Part shown: positions 35,425 through 43,940 of the stretch, one piece after another
Layout: each line of letters begins with the position of its first letter
Position numbering within the stretch: the stretch's first letter is position 1
Origin: Hydrogenophaga sp.
GTDB lineage: Bacteria; Pseudomonadota; Gammaproteobacteria; Burkholderiales; Burkholderiaceae_C
Direction: 5' to 3'
DNA length: 64,000 bases
Assembly (NCBI GenBank): GCA_030682835.1
Contig: JAUXNG010000072.1
Location: forward strand, 62,001 to 126,000
The notes under the pieces: generated by a model
Database searches by the model: none
What the model saw: only the letters and a program-made list of their open reading frames with translations
Told to the model about the DNA's origin: nothing
Translations under genes and position numbers: made by a program

Positions 35425-36516
35425 ATGGCATTCCAACAAGAACCTTCGTTTTCCCATGGCCAGGCGGCTCGCACGGCTGTTGTGCTTTGCAATCTGGGCA
35501 CCCCAGACGAGCCCACCGCCCCGGCCGTGCGCCGCTACCTCGCCGAGTTCCTGGGGGACCACCGCGTGGTCGAAATCCCCAAACCCATCTGGTGGCTGAT
35601 CCTGCACGGCATCATCCTGCGCGTGCGGCCCAAAAAGTCGGCCGCGAAATACGCCACGGTATGGACGCCCGAAGGCTCACCGCTCAAGGTGTGGACCGAG
35701 AAGCAGGCCACGCTGCTGCGCGGCTACCTGGGCGAACGCGGCCACCAGGTCACGGTGCGCTACGCCATGCGCTACGGCAACCCGTCCATTCCCGCCGTGC
35801 TCGACGAACTCAAGGCCCAGGGCATGACCCGCGTGCTCATCCTGCCGGCCTACCCGCAGTACAGCGGCACCACCACCGCCAGCGTGTTCGACGGCGTGGC
35901 GAACTGGGGATTGAGAGCGCGCCAGCTGCCCGAGATGCGCTTCATCAACCGCTACCACGACGACGCCGGCTACATCGACGCGCTGGCCCGCAAGGTGCGC
36001 CATCACTGGCAGCACCACGGCCAGTCCGAGCACCTGGTGATGAGCTTCCACGGCGTGCCGCAGCGCACCCTGGAACTGGGCGACCCTTACCACTGCGAAT
36101 GCCACAAGACCGGGCGCTTGCTGGCCGAAAAGCTGGGCCTGGCCAAAGACCGCTACACCGTCACCTTCCAGTCGCGCTTCGGCAAGGCCAAGTGGCTGGA
36201 GCCCTACACCGAGCCCACGCTGATCGCCATGGGACAAAAGGGCGTGAAGAGCGTGGACGTGGTCTGCCCCGGCTTCACCAGCGACTGCCTGGAAACGCTG
36301 GAAGAAATCAGCATGGAAGCCCGCGAAGCCTTCCTGCACGCCGGCGGTCAGGAGTTCACCTACATCGACTGCCTGAACGACAGCCCCGACTGGATCCGCG
36401 CCATGACCGACCTGGTGGAACGCCATTTGCAGGGCTGGCCCACGATGCAGGCGGATGACCCGATGGCGCTGGCGGCGAGCCGTGAGCGGGCTTTAGGGAT
36501 GGGCGCGAGGGATTGA
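35425..36516 (+). CDS. hemH: Ferrochelatase HemH
   Basis: A 363-residue ferrochelatase that inserts Fe2+ into protoporphyrin IX, the branch point competing with BchH for the same substrate. Typical stretches are AVVLCNLGTPDEPTAPAVRRYL, LPAYPQYSGTTTASVFD, SFHGVPQRTLELGDPYHCEC and VDVVCPGFTSDCLETLEEI. GGGAG precedes the ATG. The bacteriochlorophyll arm and haem are thus encoded within 25 kb of each other. Confidence 0.96.
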   Translation: MAFQQEPSFSHGQAARTAVVLCNLGTPDEPTAPAVRRYLAEFLGDHRVVEIPKPIWWLILHGIILRVRPKKSAAKYATVWTPEGSPLKVWTEKQATLLRGYLGERGHQVTVRYAMRYGNPSIPAVLDELKAQGMTRVLILPAYPQYSGTTTASVFDGVANWGLRARQLPEMRFINRYHDDAGYIDALARKVRHHWQHHGQSEHLVMSFHGVPQRTLELGDPYHCECHKTGRLLAEKLGLAKDRYTVTFQSRFGKAKWLEPYTEPTLIAMGQKGVKSVDVVCPGFTSDCLETLEEISMEAREAFLHAGGQEFTYIDCLNDSPDWIRAMTDLVERHLQGWPTMQADDPMALAASRERALGMGARD

Positions 36517-36591
36517 GAGGGCTGCTGTGGCAGCATCGCGCCCCTCAGGCCCCCCTTCTGGACTATCCGCTTGCTCGCGTGGACCAGCCCG

Positions 36592-37170
36592 CTAGGCAAC
36601 TCTGGGCCGTGATGTGAGTTCATGATCTGGCGGGATGATGCCCAGCGGCGCATAAAACCCACTGACGAGCAATGTCGGCACGACGCGGAAAGCAATCTCA
36701 AGAAGTCGGGCGTCGCCGCTGTGGAGATTGAAGGATCCTGTGGTGTGGGCCAAGCCTTTGTTTGCTGAATGAAAGATGAGCGCTAACGCAGCCTCTGCTT
36801 CAGAAGGGTCACCGGGATAGGCACCCAGAGCTTTTGACTTTGTGAGCCTCGAAAGACCCGCAAACTGCTCGACCCCTCTGTCATCGGATCTGCTGCGCAC
36901 TGAGCGCTCGGCAAGCTCATCGACTGACAGCTTAGAAGATTGAAATCCGAGAAACTCAAGCACCGCTCGGCAATGAATGATTGCTGACTCGATGGCTGCG
37001 TTGGTGAAACCTGTGGCCTTACCTTCGATTACTTGCTTACCGTCGAAGTACACCTCCATAGTGGGCACTGTGACCCAAGACGAATGGTGACGTAAAGCCA
37101 AGTGACCAATGGAAATGGCTTCCATACGATAGGCCAGCATTGCGAGGAGGCTGTTGTCCGGTGTACTCAT
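36592..37170 (-). CDS. Hypothetical protein with lower GC than its neighbours
   Basis: A 192-residue protein I do not recognise. It has no signal peptide or membrane segment, and contains AAIESAIIHCRAVLEFLGFQ and ALALIFHSANKGLAH, helical stretches with conserved-looking His and Arg that loosely recall HEPN-type folds, but no motif is decisive. Codon choice is visibly more AT-rich than the flanking hemH and hydrolase genes, suggesting recent acquisition. It stands alone, convergent with hemH. Confidence 0.6.
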   Translation of the reverse strand: MSTPDNSLLAMLAYRMEAISIGHLALRHHSSWVTVPTMEVYFDGKQVIEGKATGFTNAAIESAIIHCRAVLEFLGFQSSKLSVDELAERSVRSRSDDRGVEQFAGLSRLTKSKALGAYPGDPSEAEAALALIFHSANKGLAHTTGSFNLHSGDARLLEIAFRVVPTLLVSGFYAPLGIIPPDHELTSRPRVA

Positions 37171-37250
37171 TCAAGACAATCATTGGAAGCAGCGGAGGAG
37201 TCAGCGCAGCATATGTGGGAACAAGAAAGCCCGGGTTTACGCCGGAACCC

Positions 37251-38123
37251 TCACAGCCCCGCCAAAAACCGCCCCACCAACTCCAGCTGCTCCGGCACAT
37301 TCAGCGCCGGCGCGTGCCCGCAACCTGCAATGGTGACCACGAGCGCGCGCGGGCCGCGGTCGCGCATGGCTTCTGCGGTGTCGGGCAGCAGCAGGTCGGA
37401 ATCGGCGCCGCGCAGGCACAGCACGGGGGCGGTGATACGCTCGTAGTCGGGCCACAGGTCGTAGTCGGCCGGGTGGTGGGTGAACTGCATCACCATGGCC
37501 GGGTCGTAATGCGGCGTCACGCGGCCGTCGGGCAGGCGGCGCACGGAGCTCTCCGTCAGCAGCGTCCACTGCGCATCGCTGAGGAAGCCGTAGGGTTTGT
37601 AGACGGTGCGGAAGTACTGTTCCAGCTCGCTTACCGTGTCGAAAGCGGCCGGACTGCCGGCGTAGCTGCGGATGCGGTCGATGGCCACGGGGTTGGGCTG
37701 GGGGCCGATGTCGTTGATGACCAGGCGCTCGATGCGCCCTTGCAGCGCGCCGCCCGCGCACACCATGCCGATGGCGCCTCCCATGGAGGTGCCCACCCAG
37801 TGGAAGCGGGCCAGGCCCAGCTGGTCGGCCAGCGACCCGGCCAGGCGGGCGTAGAAGGCCAGGCAGTATTCCGCCTCGGGCACCGGGCTCCATTGAGAGA
37901 GGCCGCGCCCGATGGTGTCGGGGCAGATGACCCGGTAGCCCTGTTGTGAGAGATGGGCCGCCAGTGCGTCCATGTCGCGGCCGGTGCGGGCCAGGCCATG
38001 CCAGGCGATGACCACCGGGCAGGCCGGCGGCTGCGCCACCGGGGCGGGTGCCCAGTCCATGAAGTGGATTTCGCGGCCTTCGCAGCTGAGGTAGCGCGAC
38101 TGGGGAATGGCGGGGGTGTTCAT
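37251..38123 (-). CDS. Alpha/beta-fold hydrolase at the end of the ABC-transporter operon
   Basis: A 290-residue alpha/beta hydrolase. The nucleophile elbow is GTSMGG, the acid is probably the aspartate in RGADSDLLLPDT, and the catalytic histidine is in AGCGHAPAL; HGLARTGRDMD forms the oxyanion loop. Substrate unknown, but it lies 61 bp downstream of livM on the same strand, so it may act on whatever the transporter imports (an ester or lactone, by inference). The ATG at 38123 gives the natural family N-terminus SRYLSCEGREIHFMDW. Confidence 0.87.
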   Translation of the reverse strand: MNTPAIPQSRYLSCEGREIHFMDWAPAPVAQPPACPVVIAWHGLARTGRDMDALAAHLSQQGYRVICPDTIGRGLSQWSPVPEAEYCLAFYARLAGSLADQLGLARFHWVGTSMGGAIGMVCAGGALQGRIERLVINDIGPQPNPVAIDRIRSYAGSPAAFDTVSELEQYFRTVYKPYGFLSDAQWTLLTESSVRRLPDGRVTPHYDPAMVMQFTHHPADYDLWPDYERITAPVLCLRGADSDLLLPDTAEAMRDRGPRALVVTIAGCGHAPALNVPEQLELVGRFLAGL

Positions 38124-38184
38124 GTATTCAGACCCGGTGACTGGATGGTGAGCCGCTGGTGAGCCGCGGGTGAATGGCCGCCGC

Positions 38185-39324
38185 TCAGTGGCGCGTGGCG
38201 GGCTGCGCCGTAGCCCCCGCCCCGCCCGCTGGCCGGGCCTGCGCCGAGCGGGTGGCCCGCTCGCGCAGCTTGCCCACCACCCCGGTGGGGAAGTAATAGA
38301 CCGAGAGCACGAACAGCACGCCCAGCCAGAGCATCCAGCGGTCGGGCGTGAGCAGTGCGGGCAGCAGCGGTATGCCTTCGGTGGCCTGCCCTGCCAGGCG
38401 CAGCAGGTCTTGCAGGTAGCTCTGCGCCACCAGGAAGAGCACGCTGCCGATGAGCGCGCCGTACAGCGTGCCCATGCCGCCGATGACGACGATGAGCAGG
38501 ATGTCCAGCATGATCTCGAACGAGAGCGAGGTGTCGGGCCCGTTGTAGCGCAGCCAGAGCGCGAGCAAACAACCGGCCAGCGTGGCGAAGCCGGCCGACA
38601 GCACGTTGGACAGCGTGCGGTAGACGACGGTGCGGTAGCCCAGCGCCTCGGCCCGGAAATCGTTTTCGCGGATGGCCTGCAGCACGCGGCCAAAGGGCGA
38701 GTTCACGATGCGCAGGATGGTGAGGAAGATCGCCGTGACCGCGAAGAAGATCAGGTAGTAGGTGATGAAGCGGCCGTTCAGGTCCACCTCGCCCAGGGGC
38801 GTGACCAGCGGGTCTTCCATCAGGCGGAAGGCGGGCGACAGCAGCTCGGGCACGCGGAAGGTGAGGCCGTCCTCGCCGCCCGTGAGGTCCGACAGCTGCG
38901 AGGCCAGCGTGAGGAAGGCCGAGGCCACGGCGAGCGTGATCATGGCGAAGAAGATGGCCCGCACCCGCAGCGAAAACAGGCCGATCATCAGCGAGAGCAC
39001 CAGCGACACCGCGAGCGCTGCGGCCACGCCGAGCGTGATGGCGCCCCACGAGGGCTCACTCGCCGCATTGAGCGAGATGGCCACGCCATAGGCGCCGATG
39101 CCGAAGAACATGGTGTGCGCAAAGCTCACGATGCCGGTGTAGCCCAGCAGCAAGTCGAAGCTGGCCACCAGCGCCACGAAGATCAGCACCTTGGCCGCCA
39201 CGTTCAGCGCCTTGACGCCGGGGAACAGGAATGGTGCAAACGCCAGCCCCAGGAACAGGACGACCAGCAACGCGACGAGCCAGCGGCTGCGAGGGAGGTC
39301 GTGGGATAGCAGGCGACTCAGCAT
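38185..39324 (-). CDS. livM: Branched-chain amino acid-type ABC permease LivM
   Basis: A 379-residue membrane permease with about ten hydrophobic segments, including DLLLGYTGIVSFAHTMFFGIGAY and the EAA-like loop RAIRENDFRAEALGY. It pairs with LivH. The open frame extends upstream through a repeat array, but the ATG at 39324 begins the genuine hydrophobic N-terminus. Substrates in this family include branched-chain amino acids, amides, urea and aromatic acids; none can be chosen here. It is the only gene of the operon not overlapping or close to its upstream partner. Confidence 0.92.
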   Translation of the reverse strand: MLSRLLSHDLPRSRWLVALLVVLFLGLAFAPFLFPGVKALNVAAKVLIFVALVASFDLLLGYTGIVSFAHTMFFGIGAYGVAISLNAASEPSWGAITLGVAAALAVSLVLSLMIGLFSLRVRAIFFAMITLAVASAFLTLASQLSDLTGGEDGLTFRVPELLSPAFRLMEDPLVTPLGEVDLNGRFITYYLIFFAVTAIFLTILRIVNSPFGRVLQAIRENDFRAEALGYRTVVYRTLSNVLSAGFATLAGCLLALWLRYNGPDTSLSFEIMLDILLIVVIGGMGTLYGALIGSVLFLVAQSYLQDLLRLAGQATEGIPLLPALLTPDRWMLWLGVLFVLSVYYFPTGVVGKLRERATRSAQARPAGGAGATAQPATRH

Positions 39325-39349
39325 GGCTGGCTCCGGTGACACAAAGCGG

Positions 39350-39880
39350 GAGATTCGGCTTCCCGACCACGGCTCAAACAGTTTCCGTTCACCCTGAACC
39401 TGTCGAAGGGCTCGCGCGGTGCATGGCGCGAAGGCTTCGACAGGCTCAGCCCGAACGGTGGTTGGCTCAGCCCGAACGGCAGGTGCGGGCCTTTCCGCCC
39501 CTGCGGATCGGGCACGGCTTTCAGCCCGAGCGGATGAGGAACGGGCGATCCGAATCTCCCGCCACGATCCAAACAATCCCCGTTCGCCCTGAGCCTGTCG
39601 AAGGGCTCGCGCAGTGCATGGCGAGAAGGCTTCGACAAGCTCAGCCCGAGCGGAGGTTGGCTCAGCCCGAACGGCGGTTGTGTGGCTTTCCGCCCTAGCG
39701 GATCGGGAACGGCTTTCAGCCCGAGCGGATGGGACGGTCCAAATCTCCCGCCACGATCCCAACAATCCCTGTTCGCCCTGAGCCTGTCGAAGGGCTCTGG
39801 CGGTGCATGGCGCGAAGGCTTCGACAAGCTCAGCCCGAACGGGGGTTGGCTCAGCCCGAGGGGGCGAGAGGCAGCTCTCA
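39350..39880. repeat. Array of about 190-bp repeats between livH and livM
   Basis: Almost the whole 568-bp gap between the two permease genes is made of nearly three tandem units starting near 39353, 39548 and 39738. Each holds, in order, a block like TCTCCCGCCACGATCC, then CCTGTCGAAGGGCTC, GGTGCATGGCG, GAAGGCTTCGACA and CAGCCCGAACGG. TGTCGAAG and CTTCGACA form inverted pairs within each unit. The words match the repeat at 290-370. No gene is present, although one frame stays open through it. Confidence 0.8.
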
Positions 39881-39892
39881 TGTGTGCCGCCA

Positions 39893-40882
39893 TCACCGGC
39901 TCGTCACCGGATACACACCTTGCGGACGCCACAGCAGGATGGCGACCATGAGCGCAATGTTGGAGAACAGCGCCACCTTGGGTGCCAGAAAGCCGGTGTA
40001 GTTCGCCATCAGCCCCACCAGCAAGGCGCCGATGAGCGCGCCCAGCGTGGAGCCCAGGCCGCCGATGATGATCACGATGAAGATGAGCACGTTCACCTGC
40101 GCGCCCATGTGCGGCGTGACGCTCTGCTGGTACAGCCCCCACATCACGCCGCCCAGACCGGCGAGTGCGCTGCCGACCACGAACACGCCCACGAACAGCT
40201 GGCGGATGCGGTAGCCCAGCGACTCGACCATTTCGCGGTCCTGCACGCCGGCGCGCACCAGCAGGCCGACCTTGGTGCGGTTCAGCGTCCAGACCATGGC
40301 GGCAAACACCGCTGCGCCCACCAGCACGGCCAGCAGGCGGTATTTCTCCACCGCCGCGTCGCCGAACAGCAGCGAGCCGCGCAGGGCCTCGGGCAGGGGC
40401 AGCGCGATCTGCTCGGGCCCCCAGATGACCTTGATCATTTCCTCGCCGATGATCATGCCGCCCATGGTGATGAGAATCTGCTTGAGGTGCATGCCGTACA
40501 CCGGGCGGACGATGAGCCGCTCGAACACCCAGCCCAGCGCCCCGGCCACCGCCATGGCCACCAGCATGGCGGGCAGCAGCGCCACCAGGTTGAGCCACAG
40601 GCTGTCGGCCGTGGTGTAGCTGCCCATGCTGGCGAGCACCGTGGTGGCGACGAAGGCACCCAGCGCGATGAACACGCCGTGGCCGAAGTTCAGCACGTCC
40701 ATGAGGCCGAACACCAGCGTGAGGCCCGAGGCGATGATGAAGATGATCATGCCCATGGCCAGCCCGGCCACCGTGAGCGTGAGCCAGGTGGAGCCGCTGC
40801 CCACGGCGGGCAAGGCGGCCACTGCCAGCGCGGGCACCAGCGCGAGCGGTTTCCAGTCGAAATCGGCTTTGAAGAAGCTCAT
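39893..40882 (-). CDS. livH: Branched-chain amino acid-type ABC permease LivH
   Basis: A 329-residue permease with about eight or nine hydrophobic segments; SGLTLVFGLMDVLNFGHGVFIALGA and GGLGSTLGALIGALLVG are family signatures. The ATG overlaps the livF stop as ATGA, so translation is coupled. It forms the membrane channel together with LivM. Confidence 0.92.
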   Translation of the reverse strand: MSFFKADFDWKPLALVPALAVAALPAVGSGSTWLTLTVAGLAMGMIIFIIASGLTLVFGLMDVLNFGHGVFIALGAFVATTVLASMGSYTTADSLWLNLVALLPAMLVAMAVAGALGWVFERLIVRPVYGMHLKQILITMGGMIIGEEMIKVIWGPEQIALPLPEALRGSLLFGDAAVEKYRLLAVLVGAAVFAAMVWTLNRTKVGLLVRAGVQDREMVESLGYRIRQLFVGVFVVGSALAGLGGVMWGLYQQSVTPHMGAQVNVLIFIVIIIGGLGSTLGALIGALLVGLMANYTGFLAPKVALFSNIALMVAILLWRPQGVYPVTSR

Positions 40883-41637
40883 TGGTGTGACCCCAGTGAC
40901 AGGCCGAGCAGGCGGGATTGCAGGTCTTCGTCGGCAGCCAGCGCCGCCATGGAGCCGCTGTGCACCACACGACCGTCGTCCATCACGGCCACGGTGTCGC
41001 CCAGCTGTTTGGCGAAGTTGAAGTTCTGTTCCACCAGCAGGATGGTGGTCTGCGCCGCCTTGAGCTGGCGGAAGGCCTCGATCATGTTCTGGATGATGGC
41101 CGGCGCCAGGCCCTTGCTGGGCTCGTCGATCAGCAGCAGGCGGCGCGGCTCCACGATGGCGCGGGAGACGGCGAGCATCTGCTTCTGCCCGCCGCTGAGC
41201 TTGCCGGCGGGGTGGTTCCAGAACTTCTTGATGGCCGGGAACAGGCCGAAGATCCATTGCAGCCGGGTGGTGTCGATGTCGTCCAGCGTGCGGGCGCCGC
41301 GCGCGGCCAGCAGCATGTTTTCGCGCACGCTCAGGTCGGCAAAGATGCCCATGCTTTCGGGCACGTAGGCCACGCCGCCCTGCGCGATGTCGGGCGTGGG
41401 GCGCTGGGTGATGTCCTGCCCGTCGAGCACCACCGTGCCCTGGCTGGCGTGCCACAGGCCCATGATGGTGCGCAGGGTGGTGGTCTTGCCGGCGCCGTTG
41501 CGGCCCAGCAGCATGGTGAGCTGCCCGGCGGGCACCTGCAGGTCGACGCCGTGCAGGATGTGGTACGCGCCGATGTGGGTGTGCACGCCCTGGAGGGTGA
41601 GCAGCGGCTGCGACGAATGAACCGGTCGCGGGGTCAT
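40879..41637 (-). CDS. livF: ABC transporter ATPase LivF
   Basis: A 252-residue ATPase with Walker A GRNGAGKTT, signature LSGGQKQMLAVSRA and Walker B LLLIDEPSKGLAP, the last typical of LivF. It energises import with LivG. Its ATG overlaps the livG stop by four bases, and its stop overlaps the livH start, so the three genes are coupled. Confidence 0.94.
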   Translation of the reverse strand: MTPRPVHSSQPLLTLQGVHTHIGAYHILHGVDLQVPAGQLTMLLGRNGAGKTTTLRTIMGLWHASQGTVVLDGQDITQRPTPDIAQGGVAYVPESMGIFADLSVRENMLLAARGARTLDDIDTTRLQWIFGLFPAIKKFWNHPAGKLSGGQKQMLAVSRAIVEPRRLLLIDEPSKGLAPAIIQNMIEAFRQLKAAQTTILLVEQNFNFAKQLGDTVAVMDDGRVVHSGSMAALAADEDLQSRLLGLSLGSHQ

Positions 41638-42401
41638 GCGTTCACCTCTTCATTTTCTTCCGGGTTGATGCCCAGATAGGCCTGCTGCACCACCGGCGAT
41701 GCGATCACCGCGGCGGGTTCGCCATCGGCCACCAGCTCGCCGTTGTGGAGCACGATGATGCGGTCCGACAGCTCGCGCACCACGTCCATCTTGTGCTCCA
41801 CGAGCAGGATGGTCTTGGTCTTGTCGGCCTTGAGCTGGCGGATCAGGTTCAGGATGACGGGCGCCTCGTCCACGCTCATGCCGGCGGTGGGCTCGTCGAA
41901 CATGAACACCTGCGGCTCCAGCGCCATGAGGATGGCCACCTCCAGCTTGCGCTGGTCGCCGTGCGGCAGGCTCGAGGCCAGCGCGTGGCGACGGTCGGCC
42001 AGGGCCACGGCCTCGAGCACCTCGTCGGCCCGCACCAGCAGGTCTTTGCGGTCGCTCCAGATGCGCCACAGGTCGAGCCCGGCGCCCGCCCGTGCCTGCA
42101 CCGCCAGTCGCACGTTTTCCTGCACGCTGAGGTTGGGGAACAGGTTGGTGAGCTGGAACGCCCGCCCCAGCCCGGCCTTGGCACGTGCGGGCGCCCCCAG
42201 CGTGGAGATGTCGACCCCGTTGAGCTTCACCTGCCCGGCCGATGCCCTGATCTGCCCCGAGATGAGGTTGAAGTAGGTCGTCTTGCCGGCGCCATTGGGG
42301 CCGACGATGGCCGTGAGCGTGCCCGGGTGGAAGGCGCACGAGACGGCATTCACCGCCACATGGCCACCAAAGCGGACCGTGAGATCAGAGGTTTCGAGCA
42401 T
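41634..42401 (-). CDS. livG: ABC transporter ATPase LivG
   Basis: A 255-residue ATPase with Walker A GPNGAGKTT, the LivG-type AFQLTNLFPNLSVQENVRLA stretch, and Walker B VFMFDEPTAGMSVDEA. The usual LSGGQ signature reads LPHGDQRKLE, as is common in LivG proteins. It follows the binding-protein gene after a 138-bp spacer containing two strong hairpins. Confidence 0.93.
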   Translation of the reverse strand: MLETSDLTVRFGGHVAVNAVSCAFHPGTLTAIVGPNGAGKTTYFNLISGQIRASAGQVKLNGVDISTLGAPARAKAGLGRAFQLTNLFPNLSVQENVRLAVQARAGAGLDLWRIWSDRKDLLVRADEVLEAVALADRRHALASSLPHGDQRKLEVAILMALEPQVFMFDEPTAGMSVDEAPVILNLIRQLKADKTKTILLVEHKMDVVRELSDRIIVLHNGELVADGEPAAVIASPVVQQAYLGINPEENEEVNA

Positions 42402-42539
42402 GGGGTCTCTCGGTATCGAGAAGTGCCTTGTCGCGGCAACTGCCGCGACCTACCAGAACACCGCGGAACCGGCTCCACCGGGCCGCAGGTGTTGCCCCCT
42501 CGAGGGGGTGACGCGCCCTTGGGGCGCGGCGCGGGGGTG
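42402..42539. repeat. Double-hairpin spacer between binding protein and livG
   Basis: CCCCCTCGAGGGGG (42495-42508) is a perfect palindrome and CGCGCCC-TTG-GGGCGCG (42512-42528) a 7-bp stem; neither is followed by a T-run on the minus strand. They belong to the same class of GC-rich intergenic elements as at 19203 and 29946. In the transcript they would sit just after the binding-protein stop and could protect that mRNA or reduce read-through, giving more binding protein than ATPase. Confidence 0.5.
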
Positions 42540-43748
42540 TTACCGGCGATTCCGGATCGGAATCGCCAGCTCTTCCGGTTTGATTTCCCGTACCAGCTCC
42601 GGCACGCCCCAGGCAAAAGCCGGGTCGACCTTGATCTTGAAGTGGTACATGCTCTGCATGGCCTGGTGGTCTTCCTTGCGGAAGGTCATGGTGCCCTTGG
42701 GCGTGTCGAAGCTCATGCCTTCCATGGTCTGGATGAGCTTGTCGGTGTTGGTGTCACCGTTGGTCTTCTTCAGCGCCGTCACCACCGCCATCGCCGAAGC
42801 GAAACCGCCCGCCGTAAAGAAGTCCGGCGGTGTCTTGTACTGGCGGTAGTGCTCGGCCACCAGGGCGTCGTTCACCGGGTTCTTGGGGATGCCGAAGTAG
42901 TAGTACAGCGCGCCTTCCATGCCGGGGAAGTTCTTGTAGGCCACCATGGCCGGCAGGATATTGCCGCCCGTGGCGAGCTTGATGCCGTAGCGCTTCTCCA
43001 GGTCCAGCTCGGCGATCTTGGCGAAGGGCGTGGGCGCACCGGCCCAGCCGACCGAGATGTACTTGGTGCCCGGCTGGTCCTTGAGCTTGTCGACGATGCG
43101 CAGCAGGCCGGCGGTGAAGTCGGTCGTGCCCACGGGCAGGTATTCCTCGTGGACGATCTTGGCCTGCTTGATGAAGTCCTTGGTGGCCTTCACGCCGTCG
43201 CGGCCGAAGGCGTTGTCGTTGGCCAGCAGGGCAATCACGTTGCCCGGGCGGTCCAGCGCCACGGCGTTGGCGGCGGCGTCCTGGCTGCTGTTGCGGCCGG
43301 TGCGGAAGATGTACTTGTTCCACTTGTCACCGGTGATGGAATCGGCCACGGCGGGCTCCACCAGCAGGATCTTGCGGTACTCCTCGGCCACCGGCAGCAT
43401 GGCCAGCGCCACGGGCGAGGCGGTCGGGCCAATGGCCAGGTCCACCTTGTCGTCGGCATAGGCGGCGGCCAGCAGGCTCTTGCCCACGTCGGGCTTGCCC
43501 TGGTCGTCCTTCTCGATCACCACGATCTTCTTGCCCGCCACCATCATGGTGCCGCCGGTGGCGTAGCTCAGGCCCATCATCAGGCCGGCCTGGGTCTGCT
43601 TGGCGTAGGCCTCCAGCGGTCCTGTCTTGCTGTGGATGTGGGCGATGCGGATCTCGCCCTTGTTCGTCTGGGCAGAAGCCAGCGTGCCAGCCAGCGCGGC
43701 GGTACAGGCGAGGGCAATGACCGCCAGGCGGCGGGTGGTGTGCGTCAT
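42540..43748 (-). CDS. Periplasmic substrate-binding protein of the ABC operon
   Basis: A 402-residue LivJ/LivK-type binding protein. A signal peptide is visible (MTHTTRRLAVIALACTAALA, cleavage near ASAQT), then two periplasmic-binding lobes beginning IRIAHIHSKTGPLEAYAKQT. The ligand cannot be read off. It is the first gene of the operon; a sigma-54 promoter lies about 60-75 bp before the ATG. The frame is open further upstream but that would run through the promoter. Confidence 0.9.
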   Translation of the reverse strand: MTHTTRRLAVIALACTAALAGTLASAQTNKGEIRIAHIHSKTGPLEAYAKQTQAGLMMGLSYATGGTMMVAGKKIVVIEKDDQGKPDVGKSLLAAAYADDKVDLAIGPTASPVALAMLPVAEEYRKILLVEPAVADSITGDKWNKYIFRTGRNSSQDAAANAVALDRPGNVIALLANDNAFGRDGVKATKDFIKQAKIVHEEYLPVGTTDFTAGLLRIVDKLKDQPGTKYISVGWAGAPTPFAKIAELDLEKRYGIKLATGGNILPAMVAYKNFPGMEGALYYYFGIPKNPVNDALVAEHYRQYKTPPDFFTAGGFASAMAVVTALKKTNGDTNTDKLIQTMEGMSFDTPKGTMTFRKEDHQAMQSMYHFKIKVDPAFAWGVPELVREIKPEELAIPIRNRR

Positions 43749-43805
43749 GTCTTGTCTCCAGGTTTTGGAAGCGGTCGCCTCGTCCGGGCGCCGTGCACGT
43801 TCATT

Positions 43806-43821
43806 TGCACGCTTCGTGCCA
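43806..43821 (-). promoter_or_regulatory. Sigma-54 (-24/-12) promoter of the ABC operon
   Basis: On the minus strand the site reads TGGCACGAAGCGTGCA: GG at -24 and GC at -12 with the required spacing, 15 of 16 positions compatible with the consensus TGGCACG-N4-TTGCA. Transcription would start near 43795, about 47 bases before the ATG. The activator gene and upstream palindromes adjoin it. Confidence 0.75.
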
Positions 43822-43871
43822 GCTGCAAGAGCGTTGAAATGCCTGGCGTTTTTTTCGCACGGCCAACAACT

Positions 43872-43940
43872 GTCTGACATTCAGACACATCTAGCCAACT
43901 TCAGCTGTCTGGAATTCAGACAACCGTCTGGATTTCAGAC
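43872..43940. promoter_or_regulatory. Three upstream activator palindromes GTCTG-N5-CAGAC
   Basis: Perfect GTCTG-N5-CAGAC palindromes lie at 43872-43886, 43907-43921 and 43926-43940. They are 50-130 bp upstream of the -24/-12 element, the usual place for enhancer sites, and the third overlaps the stop codon of the activator gene. They are the obvious binding sites of that activator. Confidence 0.75.

Noticed and set aside
39325-39765. N-terminal extension of LivM through the repeat array
   Set aside because: Frame is open by chance in repeats; the translation is repetitive and not LivM-like.
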